A DNA stretch of 64,000 nucleotides, from contig CAWIJL010000007.1 of assembly GCA_963836405.1 (NCBI GenBank), positions 372,001 to 436,000 of the forward strand. The letters run 5' to 3'. Origin of the DNA: CAWIJJ01 sp963836405. Its GTDB lineage: Bacteria > Acidobacteriota > Terriglobia > Bryobacterales > Bryobacteraceae. The position numbers and the translations under genes are program-made. Each line of letters begins with the position of its first letter. Within the stretch, counting starts at the first letter, position 1. Shown here piece by piece: positions 44,142 to 52,657 of the stretch. The notes below the pieces were generated by a model. It had not been told where the DNA came from. It did no database searches and worked only from the letters and a program-made list of their open reading frames with translations.

Positions 44142-44761
44142 AACCACATCTCATCGGCATCGCGGGGCCGTCGAGCTCCGGGAAAACCGAATTGGCGAAT
44201 CGCCTGGTTCGCATGTTGCCCGGCTGCGGGCTTGTCTCGCTCGATTCGTATTATCGCGGCATGGAGAATATCCCTCTCGAGCAGCGCAAGCTGGTCAATT
44301 TCGACCATCCCGACGCGCTCGACTGGAGGCTGCTGCACGAGCATTTACAGGAGATCGCAGCCGGAAGAGGATTCGCGGAGCCGGAATATTCGTTCGCGGA
44401 TTACGCCCGCACCGGCGTCACGCGGTGGATCTCACCCGGCGAGTTCCTGATCGTCGAAGGTCTGTTCGTTCTGCTTTGGCCCGAACTCCGCGACGTGCTG
44501 GATACGAAAGTCTACGTCGAAACTGCGCCCGGTGTCTGTTTTGCGCGGCGGCTTCGGCGCGACGTGGAGGAACGGGGGCGAACGCCCGAATCGGTGCGGC
44601 TGCAATACGAGACGACGGTCCTGCCAGGCGCCCAACGATTCGTCGTCCCGACCCGCGCCTTCGCCGGCATGGTAGTTTCCGGAGAACAATCGGTGGACGC
44701 CTCGGCCAACGCCGTGCTGAACGCGCTGCGGAACGCGGCCGCGGCGGCTGCCTCCCGGTAA
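44138..44761 (+). CDS. udk: Uridine kinase-family protein
   Basis: A 207-residue P-loop kinase. The Walker A is 'GIAGPSSSGKTELA'; 'VSLDSYYRGMENIP', 'NFDHPDALDWRLLHEHL' and 'LIVEGLFVLLWPELRDVLDTKVYVE' in part match uridine/cytidine kinases, which phosphorylate the nucleosides to UMP and CMP. 'RRLRRDVEERGRTPESV' is the lid region. ATG 44138 overlaps the cobA/hemD stop by ATGA, so it belongs to the tetrapyrrole operon although its pathway is pyrimidine salvage. A pyrimidine-nucleoside phosphorylase is at the far right end of the window. Two isolated TATAAT hexamers occur after it. Confidence 0.92.
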   Translation: MKPHLIGIAGPSSSGKTELANRLVRMLPGCGLVSLDSYYRGMENIPLEQRKLVNFDHPDALDWRLLHEHLQEIAAGRGFAEPEYSFADYARTGVTRWISPGEFLIVEGLFVLLWPELRDVLDTKVYVETAPGVCFARRLRRDVEERGRTPESVRLQYETTVLPGAQRFVVPTRAFAGMVVSGEQSVDASANAVLNALRNAAAAAASR

Positions 44762-44821
44762 GCGTCGCCCATTTGTGTAGCGCACTTATAATGTAACCAC
44801 CCATCGGCGGACTCGTCTATA

Positions 44822-45667
44822 ATGGTGAGTCAGCGGAGGTGGGTCTTCTCGAGTAGTAAGCGAGCCACGAGCTCCAGAATCGGTCCCTCAGCAGTTCGAT
44901 CAGCCTCCCGCGCCCTTTTTTCCCTCCTGTTTCCAGACGATTGCCGGATTTGCGGCGAGCCTTTGCGCGAAATTTCGAGAATTCCGGTTTGCCCCGCCTG
45001 CCTGAGAGTGCCGAAGCCTCTCGAAGCCGAGTTTTTCTGTTGCAGTTGCCGCACTCCATTTCAGAATGGCTTTCCACTGGACCACGAAGGCCGCTGCGCT
45101 CTGTGCCGCAGCGGCCTTCGCGGTTTTGACGCGGCCTACTGCTTCGGATCCTACGAGGGAGTTCTCCGGCAACTCATCCAGCTTTTCAAGTACGCGCGCG
45201 TCCGCACTCTGTTCCGGCCGCTGGCGGGTTTTCTGATCGATGCGATGCCCCGCGATGAGCGCTTTGACTGCGTCACGGCCGTGCCCTTGCACTGGCGCAG
45301 GCGATGGCGGCGCGGGTTCAATCAATCCGAACTCCTGGCGCGGGCGCTCGCCCGGCGAACGGGCATCCCGTTTGCGCCGGCATTGCGCCGCCTGCGCTCC
45401 ACCGAGACACAAGCCGGGCTGAGCAATACCGCGCGCCGGCGGAACGTGTCCGCGGCATTCCGGTGCAAGCTGCCGCTGGCCGTGCGCGGAAAGCGCGTGC
45501 TTCTGATCGACGATGTGATGACGACGGGTTCCACGGGAGCCGCATGCGCACTGGCCTTGAAGCGGGCCGGCGCCATGCGCGTCGCGCTGATGACCGTGGC
45601 CCGGGTAGACCGTAGACTGAGCCGTTTTCCCGAAATGCAACCAAGTGCGAGTGGAGGGAATGACTGA
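44822..45667 (+). CDS. comF: ComF-family phosphoribosyltransferase-like protein
   Basis: A 281-residue protein. The N-terminal third has four Cys pairs ('CRICGEP', 'CPAC', 'CCSC', 'CALC') that can form zinc sites. The C-terminal part is a type I phosphoribosyltransferase fold with PRPP loop 'VLLIDDVMTTGST' and 'RRGFNQSELLARALA'. ComF proteins take part in DNA uptake and recombination, though most copies in non-competent bacteria have unknown substrates. A TATAAT at 44818-44823 overlaps the proposed ATG, so either it is not a promoter or the true start is downstream; no better start codon is visible. The HNH gene follows without a gap. Confidence 0.88.
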   Translation: MVSQRRWVFSSSKRATSSRIGPSAVRSASRALFSLLFPDDCRICGEPLREISRIPVCPACLRVPKPLEAEFFCCSCRTPFQNGFPLDHEGRCALCRSGLRGFDAAYCFGSYEGVLRQLIQLFKYARVRTLFRPLAGFLIDAMPRDERFDCVTAVPLHWRRRWRRGFNQSELLARALARRTGIPFAPALRRLRSTETQAGLSNTARRRNVSAAFRCKLPLAVRGKRVLLIDDVMTTGSTGAACALALKRAGAMRVALMTVARVDRRLSRFPEMQPSASGGND

Positions 45668-46192
45668 ATGCCGAGCGATCGACTACAGAGACCGGTGCTG
45701 GTGCTGAACGCGAGCTATGAGCCCATCAATATTTGTGCGGCCCGGCGCGCCTTGGTGCTGGTGCTGAAGGGAGTGGCGTCCGCCGAGGAGGAATCGCTCA
45801 ACGCGATCCATTCGGCGCGCGCCGCCATCCGGCTTCCCTCCGTCATCCGGCTGCTGGAATACCGGCGCATCCCGCACCAGACGAGGGCGCTCTCCCGGAA
45901 AAACATTCTGATGCGGGACCGGTTCACCTGCCAGTATTGCCACCGCACGATGCCTTCGGGCGAACTGACCCTGGACCACGTAGTTCCGCGTTCGCGCGCC
46001 GGCGAGTCGGCTTGGGAAAACCTGGTGGCCTGCTGCCATCCGTGCAACAACCGGAAGGGAAACCGGACGCCGGACGAAGCGGGCATGAAGTTGGCCCGGC
46101 AGCCGCGGCCCTTCAGCCTGCATACCAGCCGTCACCTGATGAGGATGCTGGGCAAAGGGGATGCTCAGTGGCGGAAATACCTGTTTTATTAA
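45668..46192 (+). CDS. HNH endonuclease
   Basis: A 174-residue protein with an HNH nuclease module: 'CQYCHRTMPSGELTLDHVVPRSRAG' in part, then 'ENLVACCHPCNNRKGNR', giving two CxxC zinc pairs, the catalytic His in 'LDHV' and the Asn. The N-terminal half begins 'RPVLVLNASYEPINICAARRALVLVLKG' in part, characteristic of a widespread chromosomal single-domain HNH family whose role is unknown. It starts immediately at the comF stop, so the two are co-transcribed. It does not sit in a restriction-modification or phage context. Confidence 0.9.
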   Translation: MPSDRLQRPVLVLNASYEPINICAARRALVLVLKGVASAEEESLNAIHSARAAIRLPSVIRLLEYRRIPHQTRALSRKNILMRDRFTCQYCHRTMPSGELTLDHVVPRSRAGESAWENLVACCHPCNNRKGNRTPDEAGMKLARQPRPFSLHTSRHLMRMLGKGDAQWRKYLFY

Positions 46193-46210
46193 CACGCGTT
46201 GTCCGTTAGC

Positions 46211-46228
46211 TCACCTTTCGAAGGGTGA
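46211..46228 (+). terminator. Small hairpin after the HNH gene
   Basis: A near-perfect dyad TCACCTT-TCGA-AGGGTGA (seven pairs, one G-T) 18 bases past the HNH stop. No T-run follows, so Rho-independent termination is only possible. It separates the HNH gene from the promoter at 46236. Confidence 0.3.
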
Positions 46229-46235
46229 TGCTCAG

Positions 46236-46264
46236 TTGCTAAAGCGCGCCACCCGCTGTATAGT
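46236..46264 (+). promoter_or_regulatory. Sigma-70-type promoter of the small secreted protein gene
   Basis: TTGCTA at 46236-46241, 17 bases, then TATAGT at 46259-46264. The spacing is ideal, the -10 has five of six consensus bases and the -35 four. Transcription would begin near 46271, leaving a leader of about 25 bases with the AGAGGAG ribosome site at 46284-46290. Confidence 0.6.
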
Positions 46265-46295
46265 CGTTCGAGTACGCACTCAAAGAGGAGACCAA

Positions 46296-46598
46296 ATGAA
46301 GAAGTCGCTAGCTGTGTTCGCGCTGTCCATGGGATTGACGGTTTGCGCCAGTGCAGCCGATGTAACCGGTTATATCGTGGACAAGAACTGCGCCAATAAC
46401 AAGGCGATGCTGGGTGACGAAGCCTGCGCTAAGCGCTGCATGGAGCGAGGGGCTCCCGCGGTGCTCGCTACGGAAGACGGAAAAGTCTACCAGATCGCAG
46501 AGCAGGATAAGGTCAAAGAGGCCGCCGGCAAGAAGGTCACCATCACGGGCAAGATCGACGGCGACAAGATCAACGTCGAGTCCGTAAAAGTAATGTAA
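46296..46598 (+). CDS. Small secreted protein, probable OB-fold
   Basis: A 100-residue protein with a clear signal peptide ('KKSLAVFALSMGLTVCASA'). The mature part begins 'DVTGYIVDKNCANNKAMLGDEACAKRCMERG' in part, with three cysteines that may bind metal or form disulfides. It ends with a strand-rich 'VTITGKIDGDKINVESVKV' typical of OB-like folds. The ATG at 46296 has AGAGGAG five bases upstream, and a good promoter lies upstream. I do not know its function. Confidence 0.78.
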   Translation: MKKSLAVFALSMGLTVCASAADVTGYIVDKNCANNKAMLGDEACAKRCMERGAPAVLATEDGKVYQIAEQDKVKEAAGKKVTITGKIDGDKINVESVKVM

Positions 46599-46606
46599 TC
46601 GGGCGT

Positions 46607-46630
46607 CCGGGGCACTTAGCCGTGCCCCGG
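46607..46630. terminator. Strong hairpin between convergent genes
   Basis: A perfect 9-pair GC-rich stem (CCGGGGCAC / GTGCCCCGG) with a 6-base loop, between the stops of the small secreted protein and the convergent chemoreceptor. Only a short T-rich stretch follows (CGCTATTTCC). It probably serves both strands. Confidence 0.62.
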
Positions 46631-46640
46631 CGCTATTTCC

Positions 46641-48062
46641 TCAGTCCACTCCGACCAGTTCGCGCATTTGTTCAACAAGGGTGCGTAGATTGACCGCGTA
46701 GTGGTCGAGTTCGGAACCTGCCGATGCGCTCTCCTGCGCTCCCGCGGCGGTTCGTTGTGTCACTTTTTCCATTTCCAGAACGGCCCGCGAAATCTGCTCC
46801 ATGCCGCGTGCCTGCTCCTGGCTGCCCAGGCTTACCTCACCCACCAGCTGCTTAACCCGTGTCGAATTATTCGTGAGCGCCCGGATGGCGCCGGCCATCT
46901 GGTCCAACCTCGAGTTGCCGTCCCGCGAGGTCCCGATCGACTCTTCAATCAGTCCGGCTGTGTCTCCCGCCGCCTGGGCGCAGCGCTGCGCGAGGTTCCG
47001 GACCTCGTCCGCTACCACCGCGAACCCAAGCCCCGCCTCTCCGGCACGCGCCGCCTCCACTGCCGCGTTCAGGGCCAGAATGTTGGTCTGAAACGCGATC
47101 TCATCGATAACCTTGATGATCCGTGCGATTTTGTTGCTGGAGGCGTCGATCTCCCGCATCTTCTCGATCATCCGGTCCAGTGTCTCGTTCACCGCAGAGG
47201 CGCCTTCCGCGGATTGCTCCGTCAGTTGCGCCACCTGGAGCGTATGATCCGCGTTCTTGCGCGTGATGGACGCAATCTCCTCGGTCGAAGCCGAGGTCTG
47301 CTCCAGCGAAGCGGCCTGCTCCGAAGCCCCCTGTGCCAGTGACTGGCTGGCTCCCGATACCTGCGAAGCCGCATTCTTCACCTGGTGCGCGCTTTCCGCT
47401 AACCTCGCCGCCAAAGTGCGGAGCGACTTGTCCGCCCCGCGGACAACCCAAAGCACACCCAGGCCGATGCCCACCGCCAGCAACGCCAGCGCAATCAGAC
47501 CGTTCCGGCTCTGGCTCGCTTTTCGGGCCGACGCCGCCGAGGCTTCCGCCAGTTGCCGGTTCTCCTGCTCCACCAGCAGCGCCGCCTGCTTTCCGATCTC
47601 TTCGAGACGCGGCTGCACCTTCTGCGAGAAAATCGTCAGGGCGGCGTCCATCTGCTGGTTGGCCATCGCCGCTTTCAACTCCTGCTGCCCCGCCTTCATG
47701 GCCGTGGTTTCTTTGTCGATCGCCTGGATCAGCGACGAAGACTGAGTTCCCGCCAGTTTGGCGATTTCCGCGAGGCTCTGACGCAGTTCCGCATCCGCCT
47801 GGTTGAAGCGCTGCTCGTAACTCGCCGCCTGTTGAGAATTGCCGATCACCGATTCGAGGACGCCTCCCCGCAGAAGACTGGCAAGATCCGCCGCCGCGGA
47901 ATGAATCGAACCGGCCAGATATTGGCTGCGAGCCGTAGTGTTCGCCGCCCTGTCCATGTCCTGGTTGAAACTGCGGATCACGTACCACCCGCCCAGGCTG
48001 AACACCAGGACCAGTCCCATCATGGCCGTAAATCCACCGAGTAGTTTTCTGCCCAAACTCAT
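46641..48062 (-). CDS. Methyl-accepting chemotaxis protein without a recognisable HAMP domain
   Basis: A 473-residue chemoreceptor. A first membrane helix (about residues 9-30), a periplasmic helical region of about 160 residues ('NTTARSQYLAGSIHSAAADLASLLRG' in part) and a second membrane helix ('NGLIALALLAVGIGLGVLWVV') lead almost directly into the cytoplasmic coiled coil. The kinase-contact tip is well conserved: 'IDEIAFQTNILALNAAVEAARAG' in part, then 'GFAVVADEVRNLAQRCA'. No clear HAMP motif is visible between helix and coil. The ATG at 48062 is preceded by GGAGGT, and the longer reading to 48395 is out-of-frame antisense of the TonB-like gene. No che genes are nearby. Confidence 0.9.
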   Translation of the reverse strand: MSLGRKLLGGFTAMMGLVLVFSLGGWYVIRSFNQDMDRAANTTARSQYLAGSIHSAAADLASLLRGGVLESVIGNSQQAASYEQRFNQADAELRQSLAEIAKLAGTQSSSLIQAIDKETTAMKAGQQELKAAMANQQMDAALTIFSQKVQPRLEEIGKQAALLVEQENRQLAEASAASARKASQSRNGLIALALLAVGIGLGVLWVVRGADKSLRTLAARLAESAHQVKNAASQVSGASQSLAQGASEQAASLEQTSASTEEIASITRKNADHTLQVAQLTEQSAEGASAVNETLDRMIEKMREIDASSNKIARIIKVIDEIAFQTNILALNAAVEAARAGEAGLGFAVVADEVRNLAQRCAQAAGDTAGLIEESIGTSRDGNSRLDQMAGAIRALTNNSTRVKQLVGEVSLGSQEQARGMEQISRAVLEMEKVTQRTAAGAQESASAGSELDHYAVNLRTLVEQMRELVGVD

Positions 48063-48100
48063 TGTTGTTATACCTCCAGACCGCCTGGGTTCTTGATCCT

Positions 48101-48457
48101 TTAGGGCTTGAAATCGAAGTTCAGCTTCGTCACGGCCTTCACCGGCGCGCCGTTTGCCGTGAACGGCTTGAACTTCCACTTGCTCACCGCGGTCGAGGCC
48201 GCTTTGGTCAGCACCGGGTTCCCGCTCACGATTTTGACGCTCTCCACGGAGCCGTCTTCGGCGATGTTCGCTTCTACCTCTACCGAACCCACCAGCCTGA
48301 GTTGCTTCGCGATCGCCGGATATTCCGGGCTGACCTTGGAAACACAGGCGCTCGCAGCTTCCGCGGGAGTGACCATTTTCCTGGAGTCCTCGCAAAGCGC
48401 AGGCAGGGCCAACAGGCCAGCTAAACTCAATAGAAAAACAAGTCGGATTGACGTCAT
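48101..48457 (-). CDS. Exported TonB C-terminal-domain protein
   Basis: A 118-residue protein with a signal peptide ('LVFLLSLAGLLALPALCE') and a single TonB_C-type domain: 'VSPEYPAIAKQLRLVGSVEVEANIAEDGSVESVKIVSG' in part, then 'AVSKWKFKPFTANG'. There is no Pro-rich spacer, and if the signal is cleaved there is no membrane anchor, so it is not a classical energy-transducing TonB. Such short proteins may interact with periplasmic or outer-membrane partners. It lies 38 bases upstream of the chemoreceptor on the same strand, so the two are probably co-transcribed. Confidence 0.85.
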   Translation of the reverse strand: MTSIRLVFLLSLAGLLALPALCEDSRKMVTPAEAASACVSKVSPEYPAIAKQLRLVGSVEVEANIAEDGSVESVKIVSGNPVLTKAASTAVSKWKFKPFTANGAPVKAVTKLNFDFKP

Positions 48458-48568
48458 TTTGCTTGATCGTGACCTCTAGAATCTTTCATCGGCCTGCTTG
48501 CGGCAAACTTTAGGAAGAATGCCACGCCGCCGTCATGTATGGGAATGCACTTCCCGCTTTCCCTTCGG

Positions 48569-48597
48569 TTCACGCACGCCGCAAAGACGGTTACAAT
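48569..48597 (+). promoter_or_regulatory. Candidate sigma-70-type promoter for the receiver gene
   Basis: TTCACG at 48569-48574, 17 bases, TACAAT at 48592-48597. Four and five of six consensus bases match. The start codon is 26 bases beyond the -10, allowing a short leader. Confidence 0.42.
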
Positions 48598-48623
48598 TTG
48601 TAGTTACTTCGCACGAACCTCAC

Positions 48624-49046
48624 ATGTCCGAAACAATGGACTTGCCCATCCGCGTTGCGGTCCTGGTTGTGGATGATGAACCGATGGTGCTGAATTTGGT
48701 TGCCTGCGTTCTCGAACGCGCCGGCTTCCGGGTCCTGCGCGCGTCGGGCGCCGCCGAGGCGATGCGTCTTGCGGGCGAACATGCCGGCCCCATCCACCTG
48801 CTGGTGACCGATGTCGTCATGCCGGGGCTGAGCGGTCCCATGCTCGCCGAAAAGCTGCTCGAAGGGCGGCCGGAAATCCGATGCCTGTTCATGGCCGGAC
48901 TGCCGGATACCCACGAAGTGCAACATTGGATTGTGCGGCCGGGCCATCCTTTCCTCGCCAAACCTTTCTTTCCGGACGCTCTGCTAGGCAAGGTGAGACA
49001 AGTGCTGATCGGATCCGGGAACGGCGCCCTGGCTGCCGGCGTCTGA
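48624..49046 (+). CDS. Stand-alone response-regulator receiver protein
   Basis: A 140-residue CheY-like receiver domain with no output domain. The acidic pocket is 'VLVVDDEPMVL', the phospho-acceptor Asp is in 'LLVTDVVMPGLSG' and the signalling Lys in 'FLAKPFF'. The usual Thr/Ser of strand 4 appears as Ala in 'CLFMAGLPD'. I take ATG 48624 because the preceding 42 codons read as arginine-rich non-coding sequence. It stands between a chemoreceptor and an NtrY/NtrC pair. A partner kinase cannot be assigned. Confidence 0.83.
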   Translation: MSETMDLPIRVAVLVVDDEPMVLNLVACVLERAGFRVLRASGAAEAMRLAGEHAGPIHLLVTDVVMPGLSGPMLAEKLLEGRPEIRCLFMAGLPDTHEVQHWIVRPGHPFLAKPFFPDALLGKVRQVLIGSGNGALAAGV

Positions 49047-49100
49047 CGTGCCGGCCGTAATCGACTGCGCTCCCCCTATAATCGGGAGTAGGCCATCTCT

Positions 49101-49781
49101 ATGAAAAAGCGCCTGCTGCTCGGCATCGGCATCGTCGCGCTCGTCTTTTCCGTACTGCTGCTCGTCGCCCAGGGCTCCTTCAACCTGGGCCGCTTCAACC
49201 CCTCCGATCCGCAGCAGGCGTTCATTTTCTGGGCAGTCACCATCCTGATTTTCGTGCTCATGGTGACCCTCGGCTTCATCCTGTTCCGCGAATTGGTCAA
49301 GCTGTACTTCGCGCGCCAGGCCAGCCGCCAGGGGTCGCGCATCCGCACCAAACTGGTCCTGGGCGCCTTGGCGCTCAGTTGCGTTCCCGTGTTCTTCCTG
49401 GTCGTCTTCAGTTTCGAGGTCCTGAACCTCAGCCTGAACCGCTGGTTCACCAACCCGGTAAAAGACCAGGTCACCGTCTTCGTGGATGCGGCAAGGCTGC
49501 TCGGACGCGAGGTCGAAGAGCAGTTGAAAGCCCAGGCCGCACTGCTCGCTTCCCGAATGGAGGCCCGGCACGCCAACACCGGAAAACTGGTGGACACAGC
49601 CCTGCTCGACGAGTTTGCCAAATCGCGCAACATCGATTCGGCCGTGATCTGGTCGGCCTCGCGCGACCGGCATTGGCCTCATGGAGGCGCCCTGGCCCAC
49701 CCCCGTCCGGCGGGCAGCAGGAGAAGGTGGCCGCAGCCCCGGTCATGTCCGGCTCCAAAATCGCCGCCTACGTCGAACTGA
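49101..49781 (+). CDS. ntrY: NtrY-family sensor kinase, N-terminal piece (frameshifted)
   Basis: The N-terminal part of a membrane histidine kinase. Three hydrophobic stretches occur in the first 120 residues ('LLLGIGIVALVFSVLLLVAQG', 'AFIFWAVTILIFVLMVTLGFILF' in part, 'LVLGALALSCVPVFFLVVFSF'), as in NtrY proteins, then an extracytoplasmic helical region. Near 49680 the frame is lost. The protein continues in another frame from about 49682 to 50060 ('VMSGSKIAAYVELTARPPLDVSER', a fourth membrane helix 'LLMVLITLFVLFFTTWVAFFLA' in part and a HAMP start 'VRKGNLRYRVNVRAADEL'), and in a third frame after about 50061. Each break fits one lost base. A TATAAT lies at 49077-49082 and GGGAGTAGG just before the start. 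Confidence 0.78.
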   Translation: MKKRLLLGIGIVALVFSVLLLVAQGSFNLGRFNPSDPQQAFIFWAVTILIFVLMVTLGFILFRELVKLYFARQASRQGSRIRTKLVLGALALSCVPVFFLVVFSFEVLNLSLNRWFTNPVKDQVTVFVDAARLLGREVEEQLKAQAALLASRMEARHANTGKLVDTALLDEFAKSRNIDSAVIWSASRDRHWPHGGALAHPRPAGSRRRWPQPRSCPAPKSPPTSN

Positions 49782-50067
49782 CGGCGCGGCCTCCCCTCGA
49801 TGTCAGCGAGCGGTTGGCCACCATCGACAAGTACAACACCGACTGGATTCAACTGAAAGACGGGCTCAAGGGGGCAAAGCTGATTTACTCCCTGTTGATG
49901 GTCCTGATTACCCTCTTCGTCCTCTTCTTCACCACCTGGGTGGCGTTCTTCCTGGCCAAACAGATCAGCGTGCCGATCGTCGCCCTCCTCGACGGCGCCA
50001 GCGAGGTGCGCAAGGGCAACCTGCGCTACCGCGTCAACGTGCGCGCGGCCGATGAGCTGCGTCGCTG

Positions 50068-51201
50068 GTGCGCGCCTTCAACCAGATGACCGAGACGCTC
50101 GAAGCCAGCAGCCAGGAGCTCGACCGCCGCCGCCGCTTCACCGAGGCCATCCTCGAAAGCATTCCCACCGGCGTCATCTCGGTCGGCCCCGACGGCGCCA
50201 TCCAGCACGTGAACCGGGCCCTCTCGAAAATTCTTTCGCCCGACGCCATCGCCGCCGCCACCCGCCTCGAGGATCTGTTTTCGCGGGAGGATACCGCCGA
50301 GATCAAGTACATGATGAAGCGCGCCCGCCGCACCGGCACTGCTTTCCGGCAGATGGAACTGCGTACCGACAGCCGCACCCTGCAACTGGCGGTCACCGTT
50401 TCCGCGCTCGAAGAGAAGCTGACCAGCGGCTACGTGGTCGTGCTCGAGGATACCAGCGAACTGCTGCGCGCCCAAAAGGCGGCGGCCTGGCGCGAGGTGG
50501 CCCGGCGCGTCGCCCACGAGATCAAGAATCCGCTCACCCCGATCGCCCTTTCCGCCGAACGAATTGCGCGCCAGGTGGACCGGCTGGAGCTTCCCGCGGC
50601 GCCCAGCCGCATCCTGCACGAGTGCGCCGCCACCATTTCCAAGTCCGTCGATTCGGTCAAAACCCTGGTGGACGAATTCTCCGACTTCGCCCGCTTTCCC
50701 GCCGCGCAGCCCGTCCGCAGCGACTTCAACGAGGTCGTGCGCGAGGCTCTCGACGTGTTTAAAGACCGCCTGGACGGCATCGGCATCCAGACCAGCTTCG
50801 CGCCCGGCCTGCCGCCCGCCAATCTCGACCGCGAACAGTTCGCGCGCGCCGTGGTCAACCTGGTGGACAACGCCGCCGAAGCCATGCAGGATTCGCTGGT
50901 GAAGAAGCTGTTCATCGGCACGCAGCCGGGCGCCGCCGACACGCTCGAGCTGGTGATTGCCGATTCGGGCTGCGGCGTCAGCCAGGACGAAAAGGAGAGG
51001 CTCTTTCTGCCCTATTTTTCGACCAAGAATCGCGGCACCGGCCTCGGTCTCGCCATCGTCAGCCATATCGTGGCCGAACACAATGGACAAATCCGGGTGG
51101 AGGATAACCAGCCGGTTGGCGCCCGCTTCACAGTCGAGATTCCGGCCCTGATCGATGCCGAAAGATCCGGAAGCCGCGGCGCGGCCGTCCGCCGTCAAAG
51201 T
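50068..51201 (+). CDS. ntrY: NtrY-family sensor kinase, C-terminal piece (HAMP end, PAS, HisKA, ATPase)
   Basis: This frame continues the kinase: the end of HAMP ('VRAFNQMTETLEASS'), a PAS-like domain ('AILESIPTGVISVGPDGAIQHVNRAL' in part), the dimerisation domain with phospho-His in 'ARRVAHEIKNPLTPIALSAERIAR' and the HATPase with 'VVNLVDNAAEAM', 'IADSGCGVS' and 'GTGLGLAIVSHIVAEHNG'. It reads without a stop into NtrC. However, the neighbouring frame has a tidy ending ('MPKDPEAA' to 'SAVKV', stop TGA 51203-51205) that overlaps the NtrC ATG by ATGA, so a further indel near 51150 may hide the natural stop. Whether kinase and regulator are truly fused is uncertain. Confidence 0.82.
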
Positions 51202-52563
<1,362 letters not shown>

Positions 52564-52657
52564 GTATTTCGGCCGATAAGGAACCTGGCGGACGAATTTC
52601 CGGCCGCCGCGCCGATCGGGCAGAGGACTTCGGGGGCTTCTGCCCCGGCGTTTAATT

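Noticed and set aside
44787..44823. Two TATAAT hexamers before comF
   Set aside because: Neither has a reasonable -35 at 16-18 bases, and the second overlaps the start codon.
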